From Clavelina lepadiformis (taxonomy: Eukaryota > Chordata > Ascidiacea > Aplousobranchia > Clavelinidae), in NCBI RefSeq assembly GCF_947623445.1, contig NC_135245.1, positions 2,487,501 through 2,551,500 of the forward strand: a DNA stretch of 64,000 nt, read 5' to 3'. Shown in pieces: positions 34,200-45,589 of this stretch (within the stretch, counting starts at the first letter, position 1; each line of letters opens with the position of its first letter). The position numbers were made by a program, and so were the translations under genes. The notes beneath the pieces were generated by a model. It saw only the letters and a program-made list of their open reading frames with translations, was not told the DNA's origin and ran no database searches.

Positions 34200-35879
34200 T
34201 TATACAGCTACAACAGATGAACACACTCTCCCACTGTTTTTTAAATTACAAAATATTTCCCACATTCCTAATGCTGGATCATATACTTCAACTGAGAGCA
34301 ATAGTCCGCTATAATTTCTACCGCCAATAATGTATATTTTTCCTTTTATGACACAAGCACAAGCTTCACTACGTTGAATATTCAATGGAGCACCATAACC
34401 CCATGAACCAGTGCTGGGATTATAAACTTCCATAGAGGAAAGAAAATTTGAGCCAGAATAGCCACCTATAGCAAATATTCTGTCATTTAAGGCAACTAGA
34501 CAAAGTGATATTTTTTTCTCATGCATTGAAGCAACAAATTCCCACACATTTGTTGCAGGATCAAAACATTCAGCAGAAGCCAACTGCATTCCTCTTCCAG
34601 AACCACCAGCCACATAAAGTTTTTCATTTAAAGCAACCATTCCATGAAAACCCCTTCCTTGGTTCAAGTTTCCAATCCGACACCATTTGTTACTATTTCT
34701 GTCAAATTGCTCACATGAAGCCATGCCATTATTTACAGAGCAACCAGAAACGTAGATAAAATCATTCAAAACAGCAGATGCAAAATATTTTCTTTTCTCC
34801 AGCATCGGTTGTTCATTCTGCCAACTTGGAGCATCCTTCAGAAGGGTCAATCTTTTAACAGAATTAACAGTTTGGCCGTTACTCTCAACTTCACCTCCAA
34901 TTAGATACAAAGTTTTATTTACACAAACTGATGTGCCAGCAACATGGGCTGAGGTAAGTTGACAGCAAGATTCTGGCATGTCAACCCATTGTTTCTTAAC
35001 CACATTGTATTTCAACAGGGATTTTACATTTTCCTTTTTGCCTCCCACAACAATAAAACAAGATAAATCTACACAGTCTCTATGTTGAGGAACAGTTTGC
35101 ATGAGACCACTTGACAACGTTTTCAAGCATTCCTTACAATTCATAACTAATGATTCGGGTTTAACAATTTCATTAAGAAACTTTCTACAGAACTTGATGA
35201 ACAAGAAATTTTTGAAAAACTCACAATAAGAAGATGCACGATTAGTTTTGTCATAATTAATCCACGAAATCACAGCGCAAAACAAAGCCTCTTCAGAAAC
35301 TTCCCTTTCTTTCACTTGCATAAGAGCCAACAAATCTTTACCGTCAAGTGATTTAAATTGTAGTTGCTCTACAACTGTGGACAAGTTATTAAAGATGCAG
35401 TGCTCTGCTTTCTCTGTAACCCCTTCTAAATGATACATCCTTGCAAAACTGTAAATCTGCAAGCAATTATCTTCATTTACATTAGAAATTAGAAATTTCT
35501 GACAATAATCTTTTATATGTGGAATTTGCAGCTGTTCAGATGCTGCCAATACATCAAAAGCATTGTCAGTTGTCAATGTTATCTTACAAGTGTATATAAA
35601 TTCCATTATTAAATCCATTATATCACTACTCACTCCCTTAATGGAAACTTCATTTTCAAGTTTTTCTTTCATTTCTGATGAAAACATTTTCGAATAAAAT
35701 TCAGAGAAAGCACTTAACACACATTTGTGTGCAGAAAAGTCTCCATCATCAGTTTTGATTGTGACATCACAGAAAGCTTGAGTGGATTTTCTTTCAACAT
35801 TCATTTTATTCAGTATTTCCAATGCATGATTACTGCTAAAATCCAGGGATTGCTGTTGAATGGTTGACTCAAAACTCAT
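34200..35879 (-). CDS. Kelch-like protein, array gene d
   Basis: Single exon, 559 residues from the ATG at 35879. The BTB half matches gene c almost perfectly (MKEKLENEVSIKG here, MKKKLENEVSIKG there). The BACK part contains AVISWINYDK. Six kelch blades begin with FIVVGG; the third carries GC instead of GG (IYVSGC), the same blade that is altered in gene c. The C-terminus reads VCSSVVAV. All domains are complete. The propeller resembles the broken copy at 27515-28597 more than it resembles gene c, so the BTB and kelch halves have different histories. Confidence 0.9.
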   Translation of the reverse strand: MSFESTIQQQSLDFSSNHALEILNKMNVERKSTQAFCDVTIKTDDGDFSAHKCVLSAFSEFYSKMFSSEMKEKLENEVSIKGVSSDIMDLIMEFIYTCKITLTTDNAFDVLAASEQLQIPHIKDYCQKFLISNVNEDNCLQIYSFARMYHLEGVTEKAEHCIFNNLSTVVEQLQFKSLDGKDLLALMQVKEREVSEEALFCAVISWINYDKTNRASSYCEFFKNFLFIKFCRKFLNEIVKPESLVMNCKECLKTLSSGLMQTVPQHRDCVDLSCFIVVGGKKENVKSLLKYNVVKKQWVDMPESCCQLTSAHVAGTSVCVNKTLYLIGGEVESNGQTVNSVKRLTLLKDAPSWQNEQPMLEKRKYFASAVLNDFIYVSGCSVNNGMASCEQFDRNSNKWCRIGNLNQGRGFHGMVALNEKLYVAGGSGRGMQLASAECFDPATNVWEFVASMHEKKISLCLVALNDRIFAIGGYSGSNFLSSMEVYNPSTGSWGYGAPLNIQRSEACACVIKGKIYIIGGRNYSGLLLSVEVYDPALGMWEIFCNLKNSGRVCSSVVAV

Positions 35880-38190
35880 TTTCACAATAATGGCAAATTA
35901 TATCAATTAATTCAATAATGGCAAATTATATCAAATAATTATTAACTTTTTGTAGATTAAGCTCTAAATGAAATTTAATTAACAACAGAAATTAAAAAAT
36001 ATGCATTCATTAAAACAAATCTAAATGCACAAATAAAAGACTTGCACTTAAAGTGGTTACCGAATAACACAAAAACATTGCATAAACAGATTTGTTTAAA
36101 ATTGGTGATATATGAAAGGGGTGGGTAATCATGTTTTTAGGATTGTCAGAAACTGAATTTTTAGATAAGGTACTGAATATTTCTCCTGAAACTTGTAAAC
36201 TAGTTTGCAAGTTTTTGTAACGTAAAAGTGAATGAAACAGTGCCTATAAACTAACTGTAGCTTATATAATTAAGAATTTACAAGTTACGACAGTTGAACT
36301 AACATCAACATAGTTGTAACTTGTAACAGAAAGGTAAATAAATGACATATATACTTAGATTTCATGTCACAAGAAAAACTGAATTAATTGATTAAACTGA
36401 ATTAATGCAGCCTGCTAAAATTTTAGTGCACCTCTAAAGAAGAAGACTATTTTTTATAATATCAAAACCTAAATTAAATGTCATTACAGCATAGGATAGG
36501 CAAATCAGTACTAAACCATTTCAACATATCAAAAATAAGCAACAAATTGCTAATTTTTTACATATACAATACATCAAGAATGTAACATAACTTGAAATAA
36601 AAACTTTCAGGCACAATCACATTTGACATTGTCAGAAGCAACCTCATACTATTCCTAGCCTAATGGGCAGCTCAAGATGGCCGTTGCAAATGCTTAACAA
36701 CAACATCACAGAGTGCGGTTTTCTCTCCCACATATGATTAGGAGTTAAGTACTCATCTGTGAAAATTAACTACAGAAAATACAACAAAATCACATCAAAA
36801 TTCAACACCAAAATTCTTAATCAAAACACAAACATACATAGCACAGAGATTGTATCAATCACGAACTTCTTACAACATCCTGATCATTTGATGCTTTAAC
36901 TAGATGATCATTTGATGCTTTAAAATCTAGAAATTTTGTAATATTCATGACTTTGTCGTTTTATAGAAATGAAAAGATAATTCTAAAAGTAGGAATAAAC
37001 TCTATCAACTCTCAGCAGTTAAACTTTTCTGTTAATTTCACCAACACGAACATTTATAAACAGAAAAAAAACACAATTCCATTACACAGGGAAGTGACAA
37101 GCAAGTAAAAAGCAACAATTAAGTGCATAAACAATGTTGATTAAAAACTTTTTAAAGGCTAACTTTTTTCAGCACATTGGGAATAAATACAATTATATGA
37201 GTACAGTCGACTCCGCTTAATTCGGACACTTTGGTTCCGCTCACTTTTGGCCGAATTAAGCGGAGAAACGGCTTTGTCCGAATTAAGCGGAAAATCAATT
37301 GTTCGTTTCATGGTCATGCGTAAAGGCAAAAAACGCATTTAAAATACTGTAGTGTTGCGTAATAAATGAATTGCAGCTGCGCTATACTGCACTAACTGGC
37401 ACTGATCGCATAAAACGTCTTCGTTTACTTTAGTGAGCAATTTCACTTTTTGTGCTAAACTTTTCTGTACAATTTTGTCCTACAAGATGGACGCAATTGT
37501 ACCGAAGTAAAAGCGACTATGAAGCTGGCAAGGCCTTATATGAGTTCATTGTCGATTGTTACTGCATCGATCGTCATTGTTTCACCATAATCACTCATAA
37601 TGCAATTGCATCTTGTCTTAAAACGAACGAAGTACTGTTTATTGTGTCATAACCAAACGATGGAATTGCGAACCTGTGTCCGAATTAAGCGGAGATTTGT
37701 CCGAATTAACAGGAGTTTTTTTACGTTCAATTTTTACTTTTGTTCCGTTCCCGAGCATTTTGGCCGAATAAAGCGTTGTCCGGGTTATCCGGTGTCCGAA
37801 TTAAGCGGATTCGACTGTATATTGGGATGTACAAAAATGCAATAACACGTTATGCTACTTATTACCTAACATACAAATAATAAATCACTCAACATAAAAT
37901 GTATTATGTAGTCCATTATATAACAAATTACACATGCACAAAAATAATATTAAAGTAAATTTTAATTTAGAAACTCAATGTGAAAAACTGACAGTTATCA
38001 TGATTTTGTTCACGGCTCGTGCCTGGAAAGCAATATCAGGGTAACAAAAAACGTTGTCCGTAAATCAAGTTTTTGTATTTTGTGGCACAGCATAGGAAAA
38101 TATGGAATCAGCTAAAACTATCCACTGGAAAAAGTCACAAGCATCACTGTAATTATAGTCCCACCATTATACAGTACATATAAGAAATCA
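35522..38190. repeat. Duplicated block, right copy (BTB half of gene d plus upstream DNA)
   Basis: Partner of 31045-32918. The block reaches to within about 35 bp of the stop codon of gene e, so the whole spacer between genes d and e is part of it. Confidence 0.85.
37204..37817 (-). mobile_element. Tigger/pogo-like non-autonomous element, copy 1 (614 bp)
   Basis: It is flanked by TA on both sides and has inverted ends reading CAGTCGACTCCGCTTAATTC at the left and the matching CAGTCGAATCCGCTTAATTC as complement at the right. Several internal copies of CCGAATTAAGCGG lie near both ends and may be transposase-binding sites. Compared with copy 2 at 40797-41625 it is inverted and lacks most of the transposase start. 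It sits within the duplicated spacer upstream of gene d. The equivalent place upstream of gene c (about 32366) is empty and retains one TA. Confidence 0.9.
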
Positions 38191-38224
38191 TTTTTGCAAT
38201 CAGATGTAAAAATGCATGTTATTA

Positions 38225-39883
38225 TTAAACAGTAACTATAGATGAGTACATTCTTGGAGTTGCCAGTTTACAGTTTATCTCCCAATTTCCTAAAGCAGGA
38301 TCATATACTTCAACTGATAGCACAGGCCCTTGTTCATTTTTACCACCAACCACATATATTTTACCTTTCATAACACAAGCACAGGCTCCAGAACGTGAAA
38401 TATTTAATGGGGCGCCATTAACCCAGGAATCTGTTAGGGGATTATAAATCTCCATTGAAGAGAGACGATTCTGCCCATTATAACCACCTATTGCAAATAA
38501 TCTGTTATTTAAAACAACCAAGGTTAGCTCATTTCTTTTTTCTTTCATTGAAGCAACAAATTTCCATCTCTTTGAACAGGGATCATAACACTCAGCAGAG
38601 GACAATCGTTTTCCTCCTCCAAAACCACCAGCAACGTAAAGTTTCCGATTTAAAGCAACCATTCCATGAAATGCACGTTCTTGAATCATGTTGTACATTC
38701 CGCTCCAAACTTTGCTCATTGTGTCAAACTGTTCACAGGATGCTGTTGAACCAGCGTTAGGTTTAAGGCCACCAGAAACATAAATTAATTCATTGATAAC
38801 TGCAGAGGAAAAATACTGACGCTTTTTTAACATTTTTGGCTGTTTTACCCATGGAGACAACTTGTTTTCAGCATTGAAACTCTTGACTGTGTCGATTATT
38901 TCAGTAAGTGATTCACCACCTCCCATTAGAAATACGGTCTTTTCAATGCAAACAGCTGACGCTCCAGTATGTCCAAAAGGTAACTTTCGATGCAAAAATG
39001 GTTGTTCAATCAAACACTGCTTTTCCATCAAATTGTAAGTAACAATATCTGTGACCTCATCACCTTCACCGCCCATTACAACAAAACTTGACTGAGAATC
39101 AGCATCTTGTTGCTCTGGTGCATGTTCTAAAACCGCTTTCATTAAAGCTTTAGAGCAATCCAAGCAATCAGCCACCAAGCATTCATGGACCAAAACTTTC
39201 TTTAGAAAAGCTTTGGATAACTTGCACAAAGACAAATTGCCAAATAATCGACAAAAATACTGTTCACGCTGGTTTCTGTCATGTTTCACCCAAGCCACTA
39301 AAGCCAGATACAAATCTTCTTCTTTTACATGCTGACCATTGGATTTTACGAGTGCAGTCACATCTTCTAATTCCAAAAGGTTAAATTGTTCCTCTTTTAC
39401 TATAGATTCAAAATTTTCAAACAGAATTTTTTCTGCTTTTTGGACAACAGTTTTTAGTTGATAGAGTCTGGCACACATAAAAATATGAATACAGTTTGAG
39501 CGATTTGCAATTTTATGGAGTAATAATGCACAGTAATCTTTAATATACGGAATTTGTAGCTGTTCAGAGGCTGCCAATAATTCAAAAACATTTTCATTTG
39601 TTAAATTTATTTTGCAAGTGTATATGAAATCCATTATCAAGTCCATTATTTCACTGCTTAATCCTTTGATAGAAACTTCAGGTTCATATTTTTCTTTCAT
39701 TTCTGATAGAAACATTCTTGCATAAAAATCAGAAAAAGCACTCAGCACACAACGATGTGCAGGGAATCCTTCACTACCAACCTTGATTGTGACATCGCAG
39801 AGAGCTGTAGTCGTTTTTCTTTCAGTGTTTAATTTACTCAATATTTCTAGTGCATGATTGCTGGTAAACTTCATGGAATGCAT
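38225..39883 (-). CDS. Kelch-like protein, array gene e
   Basis: Single exon. The first ATG is at 39883 (MHSMKFTSNHALEIL), giving 552 residues; the open frame extends upstream to 39931 without another ATG. The codons aligned with the start of genes c and d read ATA rather than ATG (KISFKS against KMSFES), so the start has moved inward. BTB about 20-120, BACK about 125-230 (LVAWVKHDRNQREQYF), then six kelch blades: FVVMGG, VFLMGGG, IYVSGG, LYVAGG, LFAIGG and IYVVGG. All GG doublets are intact. It is the rightmost unbroken gene of the array. Function as a Cullin-3 substrate adaptor is inferred from the domain order. Confidence 0.9.
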   Translation of the reverse strand: MHSMKFTSNHALEILSKLNTERKTTTALCDVTIKVGSEGFPAHRCVLSAFSDFYARMFLSEMKEKYEPEVSIKGLSSEIMDLIMDFIYTCKINLTNENVFELLAASEQLQIPYIKDYCALLLHKIANRSNCIHIFMCARLYQLKTVVQKAEKILFENFESIVKEEQFNLLELEDVTALVKSNGQHVKEEDLYLALVAWVKHDRNQREQYFCRLFGNLSLCKLSKAFLKKVLVHECLVADCLDCSKALMKAVLEHAPEQQDADSQSSFVVMGGEGDEVTDIVTYNLMEKQCLIEQPFLHRKLPFGHTGASAVCIEKTVFLMGGGESLTEIIDTVKSFNAENKLSPWVKQPKMLKKRQYFSSAVINELIYVSGGLKPNAGSTASCEQFDTMSKVWSGMYNMIQERAFHGMVALNRKLYVAGGFGGGKRLSSAECYDPCSKRWKFVASMKEKRNELTLVVLNNRLFAIGGYNGQNRLSSMEIYNPLTDSWVNGAPLNISRSGACACVMKGKIYVVGGKNEQGPVLSVEVYDPALGNWEINCKLATPRMYSSIVTV

Positions 39884-40402
39884 TATTGATTTAAAGCTTA
39901 TTTTGTTTCCTAGGGATAAATCTAGTGACAATAAACTTGAGTGCTTAGTAAGACAGATCAGTGTTACAAAAATATTATTTCATTATGGCCTAATTATTCA
40001 CCTGACCACTCCAAAAAAACAAATACTGTGTTTGTTATACTTCCTTCTCAGTAAATTCACAACCCAGTCTAATCATAAGAAATCCTGCTGAGCCAACAAT
40101 CTAATTTGATATGAAATCATCTACGTAGCTTTTTACTATTCATTATTCATACTTGGTTCAATAAAATAGTTGACTCATACGCAAAGAAAATACAATGAAA
40201 GTCTAGATCATGTCGGTATTGTAAATTTGCTGCATGTATGTTAGCTGTGTTGCATAAATTGTTACAGATTGGCAAGGCAAAATTATGGCAATCCGATCCA
40301 CGGTAAAAACTTTTTTTCATATTTTTCATAAAAACATTGTAACAAATTCATTAAACAATATGCACATATCCTTTTATGCAGAAATCACTTATACATTGTC
40401 AG
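39884..40402. other. Upstream region of KLHL gene e
   Basis: AT-rich, holds the promoter of gene e by position. Nothing else is recognised before the hAT-like element. Confidence 0.4.
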
Positions 40403-40602
40403 CAATGTTCCCTCTAATATTTTCACGAGTCTGAGCAAACACACTAACTCCCTGAGCGGTCCCTTGGACCACTGTGAGCAACATCAGACAAGCGGACTGT
40501 GGTTATTATTTATTACGCGTTTATTTTATTTTCAATTCGGGTTGGATTTTTTTCTTGTACGCATAGACCGTGTCAGCAGTGCGCAACTTAGAGGGAACAT
40601 TG
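40403..40602. mobile_element. hAT-like MITE (200 bp) with perfect target duplication
   Basis: The ends CAATGTTCCCTCTAA and TTAGAGGGAACATTG are perfect 15-bp inverted repeats. ATTGTCAG stands on both sides (40395-40402 and 40603-40610), an exact 8-bp target duplication as made by hAT transposases. No coding capacity. The clean duplication suggests a fairly recent insertion. Confidence 0.93.
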
Positions 40603-40796
40603 ATTGTCAGTCTTCGTTTTTACACCATAGTTTGTTGACATTCTTTAAATGTTTATTTAATGTTTCAAATACCAGATGGTTATTGAACTCTAACTTGTTA
40701 CAAAATATTGTATGCCCCAAATCCATTAAGGTCTTTATGCATCCAATTAATTCCTAATTTATATAAATTGGCAGAATATATTTTAAATACTACATA

Positions 40797-41625
40797 CAGT
40801 CGAATCCGCTTAATTCGGACACCGGATAACCCGGACAACCGCTTTATTCGGACAAAATGCTCGGGAACGGAACAAAAGTAAAAATTGAACGTAAAAAACT
40901 CCCGTTAATTCGGACAATTCTCCGCTTAATTCGGACACAGGTTCGCAATTCCTATCGTTACATCGTTAGGTTATGAAACAATAAACAGTACTTGGTTGGT
41001 TTTAACACAAGATGCAGTTGCATTATGAGTGATTATGGTGAAACAATGACGATTAATGCGGTAACAATCGACAATGAATTCATATAACGCCGTGCCAGCT
41101 TCATAGTCGCTTTTACTTCGGTACCATTTCGACCATCTTGTAGAACAGAATGGTACAGAAAAGTTTAGAAGAAAAAGTGAAATTGCTCACTAAAGTAAAC
41201 GAAGAAAAAAATGACGTCGCTTCCTTGACAGTTCGGCAGTTAGTTGCGTTGGCGGGGATATCAAAACGTACTTTGCAAGATTGGCAGAAAAATGATGCAA
41301 ATCTGCGTGAACAACGTGAAGAGACTATGCTTCGTGGACGAGGTTTAAAGACAGAGAGGAAGCGGCTCAGAATGTGCGTTTTATGCGTACTCATTTACTC
41401 GTACTCTTGTGCGTTTTATGCGATCAGTGCCAATTACTGCAGTATAGCGCAGCTGCAATTCATTTATTACGCAACAGTACAGTATTTTAAATGCGTTGTT
41501 TGCCTTTACGCATGACCATGAAATGAATAATCGATTTTCCGCTTAATTCGGACAAAGCCGTTTCTCCGCTTAATTCGGCCAAAAGTGAGCGGAACCAAAG
41601 TGTCCGAATTAAGCGGAGTCGACTG
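40797..41625 (+). mobile_element. Tigger/pogo-like element, copy 2 (829 bp)
   Basis: It is flanked by TA (40795-40796 and 41626-41627) with the same inverted ends as copy 1, in opposite orientation. Near both ends the word CCGCTTAATTCGGACA or a close variant occurs several times. The middle carries the start of a transposase frame at 41150. It is longer than copy 1 because copy 1 lacks most of that part, but neither holds a catalytic domain, so both depend on a transposase from elsewhere. Confidence 0.92.
41150..41515 (+). pseudogene. Tigger/pogo transposase N-terminal fragment (HTH)
   Basis: An ATG at 41150 starts a 121-codon frame. Its first 70 or so residues (SLEEKVKLL, then LTVRQLVALAGISKRTLQDW) look like the CENP-B-type N-terminal helix-turn-helix of pogo-family transposases. 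The remaining codons are unrelated, matching the non-coding right part of the element. The DDE catalytic domain is absent. Only a DNA-binding remnant is left. Confidence 0.75.
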
Positions 41626-41627
41626 TA

Positions 41628-42283
41628 CTTAGAAATTGACCACCTGTATAGAATAACATATCTATAAATGATATTTATGCCCTTTAATGGCCAATGTTTA
41701 AACTTTTTTTTTATTTTATTGCAGTTTTTACAACAACACTTAGGCAGAACAAAAACACTATATGGCAGAGGTACAATAAACACTATGATCAACATCAGGT
41801 AATTGCTGACATATTCTACGTATCAGCATGAAACAATCACAAAAATAGAAATTATACTAAGAATTTGCAATTTGCCATTACTATAACAAAGCATACATGA
41901 TGATCAATTTGTAAAAATGAACATTAAGAAGATTTCTTACAAATAAAAGGAACAGCAAAATATTTGCAGATATCACACGCAAAATACACCAAATTGCATT
42001 TGGAACAAAACACAGTCATTTTGTTAATAAGTATCAGGATGTTATTCGATAAAGTTCTTTGTGAAATAAAGTATGAGCAAAAAAGTAAAATTGTGTACTG
42101 ATGAAAAAGTTTAATTGATGCATAAACAAAGAGGACATGTATGAATCCTAAATATATATACCGAAAATGTATTTACCTATGTTGCTAGCCTACCTAACTT
42201 TGCTGTAAGTCCTCTTTTAACTTAATTTTACAAGATGGCTAAATTACAATTACATGGCAACCCAAGCACATTCAGGGGACTTT
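41628..42283. other. 3' side of the broken KLHL copy
   Basis: AT-rich, no recognisable kelch codons, so the last blades of the adjoining broken copy seem to be lost. No other feature seen. Confidence 0.4.
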
Positions 42284-43510
42284 TTACTTCTTCACCCAGT
42301 CTATTCCATTAACTGCATAAAGGCAATCATGTAGAGTGACCATGCCATGTGCTTCTCTCAGTTCTTTCAAGGGAGATATTTTGGACCATTTAGGATGCTC
42401 ATGGTTAGATGTATCATACATTTCAAATACACCTCTTAAACCATAGAAAGGTCTACCTCCAGTCAAATAAATTTGATTGTTTAAAACAAAAGCTGCTGGT
42501 GATGTTTTGCTTTCATCAATTGAAGGAAGTAGAGTCCATCTTGATTTGGGATTCTCAAAATCAACCTTTTCAAAACAATATGTGTGTCTGTCAAATGTAT
42601 TAGAAGGATTATGATTATATCCTGCCATCAAATACACATTGCTTTTTACCTTAGTTGCAGCAATGCGAGGTTTTGGTGGTTTGCAATAGGAGCTGGGTAA
42701 TTTTAACCTCTTTTTTACTAGTAACATCATACTTTTGAACTTTATAACCAAAAAGAAATATAAAGTTGCAATTACCCCCATCCATATTTATGTAGTTATC
42801 AACTAAATCTTGAAGACTTTTTCTTGATAACACTTCTGAGATCAGTGGTTTTCGTAAAACCACTTCCAGCACGAATGTAGCAGGCAGCTTTTCAACTTCA
42901 ATGACGGCAAAATGTTTGATTAAATGTTCTTGTCTATCAGACATTTTATGCTTTACTCATTTCATGACAGCATAATAGATATTTTTCTCAGATAAAGCAA
43001 CTTTGTTTTTGGTTTTTAATAAAGTTAACACCTGATCAATACCAAGTTGTTTGAAATCAGTTTCTTGAAGAATGAGCTCAAACTGAGAAGCTGTAACTTT
43101 TTCGAATTTTTTGAAAACCTTTTCAATGTTGTTGTTCTCAGCAAAACTCAGTATGGATACGCAGTTGCTAGAAGTTATTACCTAATGAAGATAGACATTC
43201 TTTTTTAACAGCAGACATTTGGAGATAATCCGCTGCCATAAATATGTCTTGATAATTCTCAGCAGTAAAGTGAATGGAGGCATTGTACGTATATTCCATT
43301 AAAATCTCCTTTCAAAACTAGCTTTGTTCAGTTTAACCTCAAATTCTTTTTGTTCCTTCATGTCAGTTGAAAACATGGCTTTAAATAGTCAGAATATTTT
43401 GTAAGAATACAATTGTTGGCTACAAACTCATAGTCACTACTTCCACAAACAATAACAACATCATGAGCGATTTGTTTCTTGTCTTCAATTTTGCCATCAC
43501 CTGGGTTGTT
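42284..43510 (-). pseudogene. Broken KLHL copy, right end of the array
   Basis: BTB codons survive near 43360-43440 (counterpart of LTKYSDYFKAMF). The BACK domain is readable around 42830-43180, but the normally conserved tryptophan of VMKWVKH is a TGA at 42957-42959, and the frame shifts near 42715. Three or so kelch blades remain readable at 42284-42680 (YLMAGYNHNP, IYLTGGRPFYG, LYAVNGIDW), then a stop. The final blades are missing. It is closest in style to gene b. The combination of stop, shifts and truncation makes a working product unlikely. Confidence 0.85.
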
Positions 43511-45589
43511 TTCAGCTTCTTCTCAGGAACACTATCACACTATCTGTATCTACCTTGACCTGGCCGCTTAGTGCAGCACTACTCTGCTCTGTACTTTACA
43601 GTCATAACGAACAAACTGCAAAATAAATGTTAAAGAAGATGATTTGTGCAAAGTTTTCCATGGAAACCTAATAGTCCAATGATGCTGCAATGCATTTCGC
43701 TAACGTTGATGAAGGGTAGGTAGTAAGTATGGAATGTAAAGTTTTTGAGGTTTGGGCAGCATAATTTTCAATGATTGAAATGTCTGAATGGGTGTGCACT
43801 GGGGTGGCCATGCCACCCAAAAGAGCTAGAGGTGCCACTACTTGGGAGTTAAGTTACATGCTCCGCCTAAAAAATAAACTTTAAGTGGTTTATAACTCCT
43901 ATGATAACTTTGAATGCAATCAGTTTGAGTCTCTTTTACCTTGCACTCCCATATCATGATCAAGTATTGAGGGATTATTACAACATAATTTCTTTTGTAT
44001 TACCTCAGTTATAACTAATTTGCATTCAGGCCTTCAAATCCAAGTGCAAAAGTACAAGAGTCCCTTCAATGGTACCCCTTTTTTAAAAAGAAGGTTCATA
44101 AAAGAACTTTATTATAATGTTATTGTTATCATGCAGTTACCGTATTCATTTGACTCATATGTTTGTACGTTCAGGCCAACTTTTTGGTCCATATAATTAA
44201 AGGCACAAACTACGGTGTAAAATAGAAAAATAAAGCAAAATTTATCCTGAATAAACCGTGAATACCCAGAGTTATTGACCGATAATCCTAAACTAAAAGA
44301 GTTTTTTATGTATTGCAAAGCCAGAGTAAACAGTTTCTAGATAACTTTGTTGACATGTCAAATTTTAGCCTTAATTTTTATTTCAAAATGTTTAGATAAT
44401 TGCTATTCGCCTAGTTTTAAAATTGAAATATTTAAGATAGAACAGCTTGATATGAACAAGCAAAAACGTTTGAAACATTTATAGTTTAACTTTTTTGGCT
44501 AAATAACTTCCAAAAACTCTACATGCTACAATTATATTTCAAGTGTGAAAAAAAGGTTGTTATTGTCATGACGCGGGTTACAAACGAAAAACAGACAAGG
44601 TCACTCATGTCACTTACACAAGTTATTTTAACATGCACAGATTCAAATGCGCATTGTCACAGGACATACCGACAGAGTACTATATAGTTAAGAGTGTACT
44701 GTTTGCAACTGCAGCCTGAAGAATCTGCTTACCTTACACTCTTCCAGGCTTACTGAAGAACTGTTCATGCATGAAAAAATGACGTCACATTTGAGTTTCC
44801 ATTTTAGAATTCTAGTATTTGAGGCAAATTGGGCTATTTTACAACATGGCTTACTTTGAGGCAGAGGTGTCGGACGTTTTCAAAATTATCGGTATATATA
44901 AATTCAATTACATCAACTTAATCGCGAAAATGGTGTAGGACCGCAAAATTCGTTGCGTCGAATATTGTGCAGCCTGCCCAATTTTAAAATGTGCTTATTA
45001 CTAAGAAAACTATGACGGCATCCACCTAAGTTACTTCAGCGTCCAAGTCTTTCGTGACAAAAATTGGGTTTGCGTAACATACGAACATCTTATTATATGT
45101 AAAAGTCCTTTTGAATTTTAATTTTATTACTCTGTATGACAAGAAAATAAACAAATTGCGTTATAAAAAAAATTAATATTATGTCCACAGTTACCCAAAC
45201 AGTATTTCCATTTAGATGCAACCAAACAATTTCAGTAAGATAATTTGCTCTGTTTAAAAGGCAATCTTGTGCGCTAAAGCAACGCCGGTGTTAACTGGTA
45301 AGTTGCTCTCAGGCAGCAACCAACCTCAGACAAAGATTTCAGCCGACTGCAACTGAAAAATAGTGTTCACGTTTCAGGCTCGTCTATAAAACCATGATGA
45401 GATCTAGTTCTCATCCAGTTACCATCTGCTCCATTCTCATCTTTATCAAATTACGTATTTAAACATTGCCTTTATGGAGAATATGATAGTGCGTTTGATC
45501 ATTGATCTGTCGCAGTCTGCGACTTTTCATTACTTTCACTGTAATAAAAAAGGTAACATTATGGCACTATGGCAGTCATACACCATGCA
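43511..45589. other. Intergenic, no gene recognised
   Basis: Between the array and SLMAP. Short frames only; no splice-consistent exon or recognisable repeat. Confidence 0.4.
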
